From: Platynereis dumerilii
Taxonomy: Eukaryota; Annelida; Polychaeta; Phyllodocida; Nereididae
NCBI GenBank assembly: GCA_026936325.1
Contig: JAPTHN010000039.1
Coordinates: 248,001-312,000, forward strand
DNA length: 64,000 nucleotides
Reading direction: 5' to 3'
Position numbers and translations under genes: made by a program. The notes under the pieces are model-generated. The model was not told the DNA's origin, ran no database searches, and was given only the letters and a program-made list of their open reading frames with translations. Positions 44,540 to 55,433 of the stretch are shown piece after piece. Each line of letters starts with the position of its first letter. The first letter of the stretch is position 1.

Positions 44540-44924
44540 TAAAGTGTTGTTAAAAAGTGTCCAAAAATAATGTTTTCCTACTTATTTACAAAACTTAATA
44601 AAGTCACTATTTTTGCTTTATGATATCAAAATTACTCATATGTATTTATTCTCTTAAAGATTAACCAGGACAACAGAATAATTTACAATTTCGTAAAAGC
44701 TGTGTTACACTCAACAAATGTCTGCAAGTGGCGCCATCTATACTGGCTTTTATTTTTGGGCTACAACGTATATAAATCCTCCATTATAAAAAATAGTTCC
44801 AACTTAATTTGGTATTCACAAGCTTTCTGCTTAAAATTGAAGTCAACCACAGTCAGACTAGACACTTACAGAGTTTTCGGAAATAGACTAGGCAGGGACT
44901 GTCCTGGTTTCTTCCAGAGTTGTG

Positions 44925-45215
44925 CGAGTTCCTCACACTCAAATTTCTGTTGACCGCTCACTGGACCTCGCAAATTTTACCCCCTAGGTGGCAGAAAATA
45001 GCGGTCAACTTGTAGACAGTCAAGACCTGTGTGTAAACTGTGTTGGCAAATATATTTGCTTGAGTATGATTGCAGTATTCGCTGATGGACAGGTAGGCAA
45101 TGGAGGTTATACAGCACAGGCGTTATATGGTCCGCCTTCCTACTATTGGTAATTAGCCTTCTATCTTGGCTAACATGGAGTGATGTTGCAAATTTGGGGG
45201 CCCACTGGAGGCCCA
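44925..45215 (-). pseudogene. LINE C-terminal fragment in left arm
   Basis: The minus-strand peptide LITNSRKADHITPVLYNLHC, followed by LPVHQRILQSYSSKYICQHS, matches the RT C-terminal region of CR1/L2-like LINEs (RLITNSRK..HITPVL..LHWLPV..RI). It ends near YFLPPRG. It is only about 80 codons and lacks the RT core. The same fragment is in the right arm. Confidence 0.7.
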
Positions 45216-45261
45216 TTGACTTAATGTGCCAGGGGCCCGAAATGTCGCCGGTCCACCCCTG
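45190..45261. mobile_element. hAT MITE end fragment, left arm
   Basis: It ends GCCGGTCCACCCCTG and matches the complement of the left end of 18862-19149 (GGCCCATTGACTTA, GGGCCCGAAATGTCGCC). The counterpart in the right arm (57136-57161) is shorter. Confidence 0.75.
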
Positions 45262-45316
45262 TTTGCAGTGTTAAGTTGCGGACAACTTCTTCCTTAAAAA
45301 AAAAACAAGCAATAGC

Positions 45317-45360
45317 CCCCCCCCCCCCCCCCCCCAGATAATTTGGTGGGCCCTAATCAT
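45317..45360. mobile_element. End of a GACCAGATGAT-family MITE, left arm
   Basis: A run of about 20 C is followed by AGATAATTTGGTGGGCCCTA, a decayed form of the AGATCATCTGGTCGGCCCCT end. The complement with its G run is at 57046-57083. Only one end is seen in each arm. Confidence 0.55.
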
Positions 45361-45681
45361 GAATTGCAGCACTTGATAAATAAGGAGTAGGCCTACTGCT
45401 CTCGAATAAAGCTTGGCCACAGCATATGACTTATTGGGCCCATAATGAGAAATGCCAAGGAAAGACTTCCATCCATTTATTCATTAGTCTGCTTAATTAA
45501 CAGGAATAACAAGGGGAATTCAGAGTCACAACAGGCCTTCCTCGGAGGTTTAACCAGGCACATGTCGCATTCGAATGCATGTGGATGAGTTCTCGAGATT
45601 TAAAAAGTTTTATCCTAATCTGAATTTTATGCAAATATTGTGCCAACATTTAGCTAGAGCTACATTTTGTAGGACTTGACA

Positions 45682-46030
45682 TCACAGCACTATGGGGTCG
45701 ACCATATAATATCTGGGAGGTAGAATCACATTGTGCAAAAGAGCTTTTCTTTCACTTCCCTTGAAGGTTTTTTTGTATTTTCTAAGAACTTCTATATTGT
45801 TGAAATTAGTTCCATCTGTGCCCAGTGGCTGAGCCTTCCAGGACAGAAGTCTATATACTAGACTATAAGTCCAGAAGTTTTTCCTCAGAGCCAATGCTTG
45901 GTTCTGAGCTTCTGATGGTAGACAATGTATTTAACTTTCAACATATTTTTCTCTGGTTACTTCTCGGAATTGACAAAACTTGTAATGGAAATCACCTGTA
46001 CAAACTTTCATCTTGGTGTAATAAGCACAG
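45682..46030. repeat. Segment shared by three copies, with a short common frame
   Basis: The minus-strand peptide SWKAQPLGTDGTNFNNIEVL reappears on the plus strand at 56539-56600 in the right arm, and a third, more diverged copy of the segment is at about 48290-48530. The arms differ little here, so a shared frame is not proof of coding. The peptide is not recognised. Confidence 0.55.
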
Positions 46031-46915
46031 TAGGTCTATATTTAATTATATCTTCGTCATTGGCATGAAACTACAAACTTCTCAAGAGAAGAACATTCCT
46101 TTAATAAGAGCAGATGACTCTGATGGATCAATAGATCATGTAAATGCTTGATCAAAGTTTAAAACTTCGTTTATTACATGTTCTTAATAATATTCTTATG
46201 TGACTGTTGACTTGATGACAATAGACAACTGCACATCTCTCACAATCTTTTATTATATGGAAGCGGCTTTTGACTGAATACCCTGGTAAGTTTTTCTATT
46301 CCATTTCTTGATTTAGGCCATAAATATTTTTGTTTCCAAAGGATGTTTCGCTCTAAAAACAATGACACAACTTCCCTTGTGTGTTTATCTGCAACAGAAA
46401 TGTGCTCTATTTATGGTTGGTAGTCAAATTCAATGGGCTGCCTCATTGCTCAGCCAAGTAAGCTGGGCCTCCATCCTGAGCATATTGTAAATTTTGCTAC
46501 CATTTGTTCTGTTTGCTGATGGACATTCTGTTGCTTCATAGTTTAGCAGTGGAACTTGGTTCCCTCATCCTGGAAAGGTGCATAAGTTTGGTTTGTCCTA
46601 GTGACCTACTCTCCTCAAATCAGTGAATCAATGTTGCCTTTTATCTGAATCGATATTATCAAAACACAAGAAAACCTCACGGATTATTTGACGTAAGTGA
46701 CATACACAAAGACTGAGCATTATCACAAACATGATTCTAGGAAGTTTCCCCTAAACAGTTATGTAAATGGGAACAAAGGCTTGGAAACAAAACTGCTTTT
46801 AAACTATATGTTTTTGTTTTGAAAAGTTGGCTCCCATAAAAAACACAAAGATTAACTGTTACAGATATTGCAGGAAAGGATCACACAAATGTTTTTGCCA
46901 TTTAACTAATGTCTG

Positions 46916-47115
46916 CACTGTTAAATGTTGAGCGAACTCAAATGATTGAGCACGATGGGAGCGCAGTTCTTTTGAGCTAACATAGCTTGTTGTTTTGAGT
47001 TATGATAATCCCTTCATTGTCATAACTTAAAACAACAAGCTATGTCAGCTCAAAGGAATTGTGCAATCATCTCACTCAATCATTTGAGCTGACTCAAAAT
47101 TCAAATTTTACAGTG
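46916..47115. mobile_element. Hairpin MITE, 200 bp, left arm
   Basis: CACTGTTAAATGTTGAGCGA at the left and a complementary end AAATTTTACAGTG form a nearly full-length palindrome: ACTCAAATGATTGAG, GAGCTAACATAGCTTGTTGT and TTTGAGTTATGA are all mirrored around a loop near 47010-47024. Its copy in the right arm is 55231-55433, so it was there before the arms duplicated. Confidence 0.85.
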
Positions 47116-47270
47116 TGTGCGCAGCTTCACCATGTTCACACGCTGTTTACTCTAAATCTGCTTCTATATATTAGCAGAATTTGAGGAATATAATTATTAT
47201 TGAGTGTGTCATGACAAGCAATTTCATTAGTCACAATGGACTGTCGTATACTATAGCAAAATAAATGCAG

Positions 47271-47310
47271 TGATATCCTTTCCACTTAGTTGATATCCTT
47301 TCCACTTAGT
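47271..47310. repeat. 20-bp tandem duplication
   Basis: TGATATCCTTTCCACTTAGT occurs twice in a row, just outside the inner end of the left arm. Confidence 0.9.
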
Positions 47311-47399
47311 GCCATCCAAACAATACAGAAACTTGTCATTTGCTTTTGGCTTGATAAATCTAGACTGCACTCATTGTATTGCTCTATGCACATTTTGTA

Positions 47400-48150
47400 A
47401 GAGATAGGACTCAAGCCATGTTTGAAATGAGGGATGTAAGAGAGGGGCCTATGAGGTCAAATGTCCATCGGAAGGAGAGATGGTGGATGAGGTCAGCAAA
47501 CATTAGCTTAAGCATGGTGACTGTCATACATAAGGATTACGGCTAACACTGGATCTCTCTATATTGATGGAGTGGAACACATACTCTTCCGAAGTCTTAT
47601 CTCAAATCTTCCAAAGCATGTTTGTTGATCTTCTCGTATTTTTCATTAAGTGATTCCCTCTCTGTCTGTTCTTCCTATTTGTTCTATTTTTGGCCCTTGT
47701 CATGATTCCTGTTTGGTCTCCATTCGTGTAGACTTTTTTGGAACTGGAGTGGAGCCATGGTCACGATAGGAAAGTATAAATAATAACAGGCCATGGACAA
47801 TGGGCATTATGAGTTACCGCAAGCTGGTTTCCTGGCACTTGATTTTCAGCACCTCTGTGAATTTAGCATGCTAAACAGATCTACACATGAAGTTTAAGTT
47901 TATACTCTTGAAAAATGAAATAGTTTTTCATTTAATTGTTCATTGTGCACTTCAATTCAATATCATACTTCATTAAATTACGCCAGAATCTGTTAGTTAG
48001 ATAAATATATATGATAAGGGCAGAAGATGATTGATGAGATGGGAGAGAGATACTAGAGTAGGATTTCTCAGCAAGGAGGATTCCCTGGGACCTTGAATTC
48101 TCTCATTTTAATCTGTAATTAAGCAGACTTAAGAAATGAATGGTTCTTTC
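47400..48150 (+). repeat. Inner inverted repeat, left arm
   Basis: It is matched by the complement of 48930-49470. Shared blocks are module A (47440-47590), AAGCTGGTTTCCTGGCACTT, TTTAGCATGCTAAACAGATC, and the module-B-like end at 48090-48150. It lies in the spacer of the giant repeat. Confidence 0.8.
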
Positions 48151-48689
48151 TTTTTCGGTTTTGTTCATCAAGGCCCCAATTCAAACAAGCCATATGACAT
48201 CATTGACATGTTGTTATGTCATCAGACTGATTCGGACAGTGCTATTTATTTGCACGACAACTACACCGGTTGATTACTGCAACATACAAAGACAGCAGAT
48301 GGCTAAGCCAATGACTATTGCTGCAACTTTTGTCAATTCCAAGAAGTTGCCAAAGTATTGTAGAAAAGCAAAGAGAGAGAGAAATGAAGGGGAGTGGAAT
48401 ACAGTGTCTGCCACCAGAATCACTTCTTGGCTCACCGTAAGAGACTGTAAGACTGAGCAAGTAACTTTCAGACTTTTGCAGACATCTGTGTATTTCCAAA
48501 AAGGCTCAGCTTCCAAGAACTGATTGCAGTAATGTCACTGGCCAACAAAACATTTACAGAGAAGTTAAAGTTTATGGTGTATGGGCATGTGTCAAGTGAT
48601 TTACCAAATTTCATGGTAGAAAAGCCAATAGGGTCATTTCGTATGGCTTTGTCGCTTACAGACAATTATAAAGAATTATGGATACTTAC

Positions 48690-48925
48690 ATTCAGCTATT
48701 TGTGGTCATCTGTGACCTCAAACTAGCAATATATTGCATTGAAACGACAAGTTAATTCGCCATTGAGTGGCTTGTGACCTCATTGAAGAGTGCTGTGACT
48801 CAGTAGGTGACTTATTTTGATTGCATTGAAAGCTTAGGATATATATGACCTCACCAATAGCTTATGAGTCATATAGACTAACATGACATGGGTAGGGATA
48901 TGACCTCACAAGGATCATGTCAGGG
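48690..48925. repeat. Module with four TGACCTCA boxes, copy 2
   Basis: TGACCTCA lies at 48713, 48775, 48846 and 48901 (spacings 62, 71 and 55, against 69, 76 and 55 in copy 1 at 15490-15760). Flanking blocks match as well. It is the loop of the inner inverted repeat. Confidence 0.75.
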
Positions 48926-48929
48926 CATA

Positions 48930-49470
48930 ATGACATGTCACATGGCTTGTTTGTTATTTGGGCCTTGATGAATAAAACCAAAAAAAAGAATCATTCAATT
49001 CTTAATTACAGGATTAAAATGAGAGAATTTAAGGTTCCAGGAAATCCTCCTTGCTTAGAAATCACACTCTCTTTCTCTCTCTTCCCTCTCATCAATCATC
49101 TTCTGCAAAGAAAAAATAAATGAAAAACTATTTCATTTTTTGATAGTATAAGACTTCATGTATAGATCTGTTTAGCATGCTAAATTCACAGAGGCGCTGA
49201 AAATCAAGTGCCAGGAAACTGAGGAAACCAGCTTGCGGTTACTCATAAATGCCCCATTGTCCATGGCCTTTTATTTATATTTTCCTATCGTGATCATGGC
49301 TCCAATCCAGTTCCACAAAGCCTGTATAAACACACCCAAAAGGAATTTTAAAAAGAGCAAATAAAAAGAACGTTTGCTATCCTCATCCACCATCTCTCCT
49401 CCCAAAGGACATTTGACCTCATAAGCCCCTCTCTAGCATCCCTCATTTCAAACAAGGGTAGAGTGGCTCT
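48930..49470 (-). repeat. Inner inverted repeat, right arm
   Basis: It is complementary to 47400-48150, with module A in reverse at 49365-49450 (CATCCACCATCTCTCCTCCC, GGACATTTGACCTCATAAG). Confidence 0.8.
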
Positions 49471-49479
49471 CTTACAAAA

Positions 49480-51330
49480 TGTGCATGGTCCCATGGGTCT
49501 TCAAACAAATTTCAACATTTTTTAATATGTAAATGGCACTGCCATGAAATTCACACAGCACTTTAAAAAGTTTTTGAAGGACTTACAGTGTTACCATAAG
49601 TTCTTTTATTCTTATTTCATATTCAATGTATTGAAAAAAGCAGCAGTGAGGGCAAATTTTAATATTAACTACCCCATCTTTACTGTCTGAATCAGATACA
49701 TGATTATATTATACTTTAGCAATTTACTAAAATAGCTTTGCTTACTTTTTTCACAAATCCATAGACAATGAATTGAACACATCTAAACAGCCCATATACA
49801 TGTATTATCATGGTGACTGAATTTTCTCAATCCATTAAAAAAACACATTTTACAAACTGTCATTGTAAGATCCATTTTGACACATGCAAAATCAGGATTT
49901 ATATGGTTGAAACAATCTTCACAAAGATATCTTCAGTGTCTTCTTGAACTGCTGCATCTTAATTTTGTGTCAATGGGACGTCACCACAATGCATTTATTT
50001 CACATCTGTGCATATGTGTATTACGGAGAAACTCCGGCACAGAAACTGTTCTGCTGGGTTGTGTTGGATGCAGATCTGAGAGGCAGCTTTCTTGGTACAC
50101 TAGAAACCATTCCCATAGCAAATTTTGCTTGGATTTCAATAGTCTGCCACCTCACTGCATTTGTTTGTCTGCAGCAGACTGGTTTCAGTCAGTAATACTT
50201 GATGCCTGTGATGCCCATCTTAACAGAATCACTAACAACAGCAATGCATTTTATGATACTAAATATGGATGCATATTCTTTTTCTGTTTCTTGTAAATAT
50301 GTTTGGTGCAAGACCAACCAATTACCTACCATGTCGAGATACTCAAATGGCCATGATGAAGGTAGACAAATGACTCAAGTCAAAGGTCATCATTTCCTGG
50401 AACTTTGGCCTATTACATCAGGTTGAGAGGTATTTTGTTCAGTTATTGAGCAAGAACGTGTTACATCTGGGTCCAGTGCAGAGTCAAAACAGCTGAGCAC
50501 AACCAGAGGTTCCACCAGGTACTATATAGAACAGAATAATGACTTTGCTAAGCCCCTGATGACATCTGAATTGACCCTTACATTACAGCTTCAGCAGGGC
50601 TACTATTTGAGCATCTACACATCACACAAAATTGGTTGGCTTTGCCACAGCAATGTGGGAAACAGGAACAGAATATGCAGCCATGTTCAACATTATCAAA
50701 CCCATTGCTGGTGCAAGGCTTCAGTCAGAAGGAGCATTTAGAACTTTGGAAATGTGGCAATTGTGATTACATTGTCTTGGTGTCTTGCTCACACAGAATG
50801 AAGACAAAATATTTGTAAACCAAGACCAAATTTACACAGGTCTACTAAATACCCTCCTGCATTGAGTATATATGTTAATTTTAAAACATTTGAGCTGTGC
50901 AAATGTGTGAAGTTATTTCCCGAAGAAGAGGCTGCCAATCACTGGGGGTACTGGCTAGGCCACCTGGGAGCATGTCTCTATAATCCTGTGCTTAATTGCA
51001 TCCTGTCCTAATTAGCAACCAAATGCATAAAAACAGAACATAAAGCCCAATCCATCATCAGTATTACTTCCCAGGATTTTGCAAAAAAGGCCATGTTACT
51101 AAATTGCCAAATTAAATATTTTGCTCTTATTGCAAAGATCATACAACTTATTACATGCATTTACATATCTGAATGATATTGTTAAGGAAAAGCTGACCCA
51201 CTGCAAATGTTGAACTCTGTGCCTTCCACTTCCAACTGATACAAATTAATGGATAATGATATGCTCATGTCCAGCAATCCCTAAAACACAGGTACTGGTG
51301 CTTTTCAATAATTTTAAAATAGCAGGAAAT
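49480..51330. other. Unassigned stretch with broken open frames
   Basis: Plus-strand frames at 49877-50296, 49944-50426 and 50559-50818 overlap and read in different phases. Peptides such as MTQVKGHHFLELWPITSG and NDFAKPLMTSELTLTLQLQQ look protein-like but match no family I know, and stops separate them. It could be a decayed gene or transposase, or chance. Nothing else is recognised here. Confidence 0.35.
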
Positions 51331-51376
51331 CCTGTCAACATAAAACAGCCAATTCTAGGTAATCTGAGGGCTGAAT

Positions 51377-51421
51377 TCAAGTCAAGTCAAGTCAAGTCAA
51401 GTCAAGTCAAGTCAAGTCAAC
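51377..51421. repeat. CAAGT pentanucleotide array
   Basis: About nine perfect TCAAG units followed by ACTTTATTGAATCC. On the minus strand that reads GGATTCAATAAAGT then (TTGAC)n, the form of a LINE or SINE 3' tail with its AATAAA, but no body is recognised upstream. Confidence 0.85.
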
Positions 51422-51439
51422 TTTATTGAATCCTAAAAA

Positions 51440-51766
51440 AGGATAATTGAATTCTCACATTTACCAAATATTGCTTGTTATGAAGAAAGCAAAACCTCTT
51501 GGTAATTCAGTATCATCATGGGTGATTTCAGTACCCTAAAAAACCCCAACTTGACTAGTTTCAGTGGCACTAACTTATGTCAGGCAGGAAAATAGCCACT
51601 TTTTTAGCTCGAAAATAGTCATTTTCGAGTAATCTTAGGGCTGAATTGACCAATTATAGCATGTTATGAAGTCCTATTGACCTCTGGGTAATTTATTATC
51701 ATCATAGATGGACTCAGCACTCTCAAAAACCCTTATATGAACTATTTTAGTGGCACTTTTCTTTCA
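51440..51766. repeat. Direct repeat of about 165 bp
   Basis: 51455-51600 and 51620-51766 share GTTATGAAG, CCTCTKGGTAATT, ATCATCAT and TTTYAGTGGCAC in order; the spacer AAAATAGCCACTTTTTTAGC recurs just after the LINE at 54671. So the LINE inserted into this repeat. Confidence 0.65.
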
Positions 51767-51767
51767 A

Positions 51768-52130
51768 AAACATTGGCAGAACGATTAAAAATTGTATTGC
51801 CATCGCTTATTTCAAGGGACCAAAAAGCTGTATTCAAGGAAGATTCATAGGAGAAAACATTAGTTTAGTTAGAGATGTAGTAGAAGCCTGTGATGAAGAT
51901 CAGATAGTGTTGTTAATAGATCAGCAGAAAGCATTTGATCGCGTAGAATTTTGAGTGGTTTTTTGATGTTTAGAGAAAGTTTGGCTTCGGAGAAAATTTA
52001 TACTTTGGTTACAAATCACGTACAAACATACGCACAGCTGTATTTTGACAAATGGTTTTATGTCTAAAACTTTTTCGATAAATAAAGGTATTCGCCAAAG
52101 TGATTCCCTTTCAAAAGATAAAATGGATTA
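51768..52130 (+). pseudogene. LINE reverse transcriptase fragment
   Basis: The first frame gives LAERLKIVLPSLISRDQKA. After a one-base frame shift near 51830 the next frame gives CIQGRFIGENISLVRDVVEA, then IVLLIDQQKAFDRVEF with a stop at once, and then GFGENFILWLQITYK and GIRQSDSLS. These are the L1-type order of RT motifs: QGR.IGENI, motif A (IDQQKAFD, where IDFEKAFD is usual) and GIRQGDPLS. The YADD box is lost in the following deletion. Confidence 0.85.
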
Positions 52131-52206
52131 GAAGAATTTTGCAGGCAGAAGATAATGTTGAATGGACTGTTATTCCTCTAACAAGAAAATTTTTTCAAAA
52201 AAAATA

Positions 52207-52536
52207 GAGGCGATTTTTAAAGCAAATTCAGGTTGTTCCACATATTTCATCCCATCTACATTTAATTTCGGCCCGATCCCGCAAAAAGCGGCCTGTTCCG
52301 CAACTGCGCATCCGCGTTTTACTACAAAATCCCGCGGCCCGCCGTTCCGCAAATTAGGCCCATCCGCATTTTACTACGACGCTGGCTACCCCGTTCTGAT
52401 GACGAAGTTTCACAGCCTGAAATTCCGAATCTTGGAAAAGCCTCCTGTCGGGAGGCCTGTGGCCATCTATACAGAGGCGAGTGGCTATATATAGAATCAC
52501 TAAGACTATATCAGCGATAGGCTGATGCATCGCCTC
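52207..52536. mobile_element. GC-rich TIR element, 330 bp, TA duplication, inside the LINE
   Basis: GAGGCGAT at the left and ATCGCCTC at the right, with TA outside each (52205-52206, 52537-52538). Inside, GTTCCGCAA...CATCCGC(G/A)TTTTACTAC is repeated twice (about 52295 and 52344), giving much higher GC than its neighbours. The TIR is short, so the family is uncertain. Confidence 0.65.
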
Positions 52537-52873
52537 TAAAAAATGTCAAATGCCTCCGTGTCAATGATTCCCATTCTGCTATGAAAAATGTCAATATATC
52601 TGAATTTTATCACTCATTTATAGACGCTTTTCAAGAATTTTATCGTAAATGTAAGGTTGAAACAAATCAGGAAATACTTTGGTGTAATACAGCATAAAGT
52701 TTAACGGTAAACCTCTGGAATTTTCTTTCTGGGCAAGGAGTGGTATCTTATACATTGAAGATATTATGATGAATGGTGAATTAGATGAGAAATATATTTA
52801 TGAAAAATTACACTATAAGGCAAGTTTCTTATTTGACGTCCAAAAGCTGAAAGCAAGTTTACCAGACAATTTA

Positions 52874-53393
52874 TTATCGTTTTCATAGCTACATGTTTTT
52901 CAAGTTTGCAATTTGCTTCATTCCAAAACTGTGATGTCAGAGATTAAGTTGAATAATTTTGTTTATTATAAGCACAGATTTCAGCAAACTGACAAAGAGC
53001 AGTGACACATGGATGATGTATGTTTCACTATGCACTGTAACTGAACCAAACAGACTGCTTAGCCTCAAAGGAGAGTTGCAAATACTGACAAAAAATGTTG
53101 TTTGAAATTGTGATGACTGGTGTCCTGTGAAAAACAGTAACATATTTTGTTTGGAAAACAATTAGTGATGTGCAACACTCAGCTTAGACATGCGTTGTTT
53201 GTTGTGGTTGTACACAAATAGTAACATTGCCTGAGAGTTTTAAATTCCTTTGTCATTAACTGTGATGTCAAACCTTGAACTGATATGTCACAGATTGAAG
53301 ATTAGGCCAATCACATTGACAGATACCCGATGATGTCACGGTTTAACTGCAAAATGAAGCTTTCAAAAAAACACATAGCTATGAAAACGATAA
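52874..53393. mobile_element. TA-flanked TIR element, 520 bp (short member of family R1), inside the LINE
   Basis: The left end TTATCGTTTTCATAGC and the complementary right end GCTATGAAAACGATAA are exact inverted repeats of 16 bp, with TA outside each (52872-52873, 53394-53395). It is related in reverse to 42979-44539. It interrupts the LINE after LKASLPDNL. It is non-coding. Confidence 0.92.
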
Positions 53394-53473
53394 TAACAAA
53401 ATGCACTGAAAACACTTGTCAAAGAGAAATTCATGGCGACTAAGAAAATATTTTACTGGAAACACAATTTAAA

Positions 53474-54097
53474 ATGTACGCTGGCAAAAATGTTGCAGTT
53501 TCAGATCTTTCTAGTAAAGACATATACAATATGCTAGTACTTAATAAAAATACAGAAATAAGATCAAAACAATACTGGATGAGGAAATTCAGAGGCTTGC
53601 AGTTGGATTTTGGTATGTGGTACATGTTTACTTGTAATTTTAATAACCAAATTATACCCAGAAAATGCATTGACTTTAGTTGGCGCTATTTTCATGGTCA
53701 AATTAACACTGAAGCAAGGTTAGCTAAGATGAAGTATTCTGATGGCCTATGTTGTTTGTGTAAAAATGAGCTTGAAAATTTGGAACATTTGTTATATGAT
53801 TGTAGAGATGTTAATTTTGTGTGGAAAAGAATTAATGCTATCATTTCAGATTTTTTGTGTGTTAATGTAGAAAAAATTATTGTACTAACAGGTATATTAG
53901 ACATGAACATAAATGGTTCAATTGCTAACATGGTGATTTCAATGACACAATGGAATGTGTGGAAAAGGACGAATCTTTATAAATTTGATAAAAAATTGTT
54001 AAATGCCGACAAATTATATGAATGGATAAAAAAGGATAATAATACACTTACTATCACTTTGCTGAATTGCAAAAGAATAAAAAATAAAAACCATTAA
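53474..54097 (+). CDS. LINE ORF2 C-terminal region with CCHC-type zinc finger
   Basis: The frame has 207 codons. It carries an L1/Tx1-type C-terminal domain: FSWRYFHGQINTEARLAKMK (68-87), then the metal-binding knot C93-x2-C96-x8-H105-x4-C110, then a conserved Trp (FVWKRI, 115-120) and a Lys-rich C-terminus. In L1 elements this region binds RNA and helps target-primed reverse transcription. There is no internal stop, but the upstream RT is broken, so this is a surviving piece rather than a working protein. Confidence 0.85.
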   Translation: MYAGKNVAVSDLSSKDIYNMLVLNKNTEIRSKQYWMRKFRGLQLDFGMWYMFTCNFNNQIIPRKCIDFSWRYFHGQINTEARLAKMKYSDGLCCLCKNELENLEHLLYDCRDVNFVWKRINAIISDFLCVNVEKIIVLTGILDMNINGSIANMVISMTQWNVWKRTNLYKFDKKLLNADKLYEWIKKDNNTLTITLLNCKRIKNKNH

Positions 54098-54874
54098 AAC
54101 AATTGGTTGAACTGAAATGGTGAGATCTTAGACTTTAAGGATTGTATGATTCTATTAATATAATGTGGAGATGATTATTGGCGTGGGGTTTTTTGAGAAT
54201 GCATGTACACATACCTGTAGTAATATAGATGATATAGATGATGATATGTGGGACATGGTTATGTTTTGATGTTGTAATTGCATTTGGAGATTAGGGTTTA
54301 AATTATATCTGGGAATTTATATATACCCCTATAAATGTTGATGGTGTAAGTCAGGTGTTTATAATATTATTTGATGATTGTATAATTACTTAATTAATTG
54401 GAATGTACATGTACTGGAGGTATGTTTGATGATGTAAGTCTGAGGATTGTAATGTGTTATTCATGTTGGGAATTTATATGTAATATGTTGCTGGTGAGGA
54501 TATAAGGGACATCTTTTAATAATTCGTAATTGCAGGCCTATTTATTCTTGGGAATAATTTATAAATGTATTGGGTTGATGATTCTGTAAATTGAGATGTG
54601 CTTTTATGGGTTCTTTGTAATTTATTTTGTTGCTAATGTTGATGGTTTTAATAAAATAAAAAAATAGTAAAATAGCCACATTTTGTGCTAGAAAATAGTC
54701 ATTTTCAGGTCCCTTGAGGGGCCCCCCAAAGATGGTGGTAGGGGGGGGGTCTAACCCTTAATGGATTTGACTGAAATTTGGTGTGTGGGCTTTGTACACA
54801 TGGGAGCACAACAGTGCCCAAAAAGAGCTTGATCCGACGATATTTTCGAAAAATGGGACACCCTACCTGGTATA

Positions 54875-55075
54875 CATACAGATGGGCGTACATATATGCA
54901 TTCACACACAGATGGCCATACTAATGGGCGTGCACACAAAGATGGCTGTGCACAGATGGGCATACACACACAGATGGGTGTACAGGTGGGCGTGCACATG
55001 AAAATTGGTGTGCACTCACAGATGGGTGTTCCAACACAGATGGGCATACACACACAGATGGGCATACAGGTGCTT
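54875..55075. repeat. Minisatellite, CACAGATGGGCRTACACA unit
   Basis: About ten imperfect units of 16 to 24 bases, built on CAGATGGGC followed by ATACAC or GTGCAC. The array ends about ten bases before the right arm of the giant inverted repeat. Cys/Pro-rich frames across it are artefacts. Confidence 0.85.
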
Positions 55076-55230
55076 GCGATTCTAGTTTTGCTATAGTATT
55101 TGACAGTCCATTATGACTAATGAAATTGCTTGTCATGACACACTCAATAATATATTCCTCAAATTCTACTAATTAATAGTTCTAAGCAGATTTAGAGTAA
55201 ACAGCATGTGAACATAGTGAAGCTGTGCAC

Positions 55231-55433
55231 ACACTGTAAACATTTTGAGTCAGCTCAAATGATTGAGTGAGATGATTGCACAATTCCTTTGAGCTGACAT
55301 AGCTTGTTGTTTTAAGATATGACAATGAAGGGATAATCATAACTCAAAACGACCAGCTATGTTAGCTCAAAAGAGCTGTGCTCCCATCTTGCTCAATCAT
55401 TTGAGTTCGCTCAAAATTTCACATTTTACTGTG
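55231..55433. mobile_element. Hairpin MITE, right-arm copy
   Basis: This is the complement of 46916-47115, with CACTGTAAACATTTTGAGTC at the left and a TACTGTG end at the right, and the same long internal palindrome. Confidence 0.85.

Larger units (their letters stand above)
36150..47265 (+). repeat. Left arm of giant inverted repeat
   Basis: It is matched by the complement of 55085-63260. Anchors are 36190-36370 with 63085-63240, 36900-37010 with 62130-62300, 37450-38150 with 61250-61990, 38170-38360 with 61050-61260, 39360-39560 with 59750-59960, 40735-40905 with 58400-58585, 41030-41113 with 58205-58290, 44640-45260 with 57130-57690, 45430-45530 with 56870-56990, and 46900-47265 with 55085-55440. 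The clearest part (about 45000-45180) differs at roughly one base in 20; elsewhere more. The arm holds three insertions that the right arm lacks. Confidence 0.88.
51768..54668 (+). mobile_element. L1/Tx1-like LINE, 5'-truncated, broken, with two insertions
   Basis: RT sequence starts at 51768 (KTLAERLKIVLPSLISRDQK), internal parts continue past 52130 with deletions, and the C-terminal region is open at 53474-54097. A 3' UTR of about 570 bases ends in AATAAAATAAAAAAATAG. Two DNA elements are inserted, at 52207-52536 and 52874-53393. Removing them rejoins the LINE. The 5' half including the endonuclease is missing. Confidence 0.88.

Noticed and set aside
41266-45261. A 4-kb hAT element with CAGGGGCGG ends at both sites
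   Set aside because: The flanks show no shared 8-bp duplication, and one end lies within the AAGA-flanked element while the other belongs to the older arm, so they are two separate fragments.
48140-48523. 127-codon plus-strand frame
   Set aside because: The same segment at about 45.8 and 56.4 kb does not keep this frame, and no splice or start context supports it.
54705-55136. Cys/Pro-rich or His-rich frames on both strands
   Set aside because: They follow the CAGATGGGC minisatellite and are not conserved outside it.
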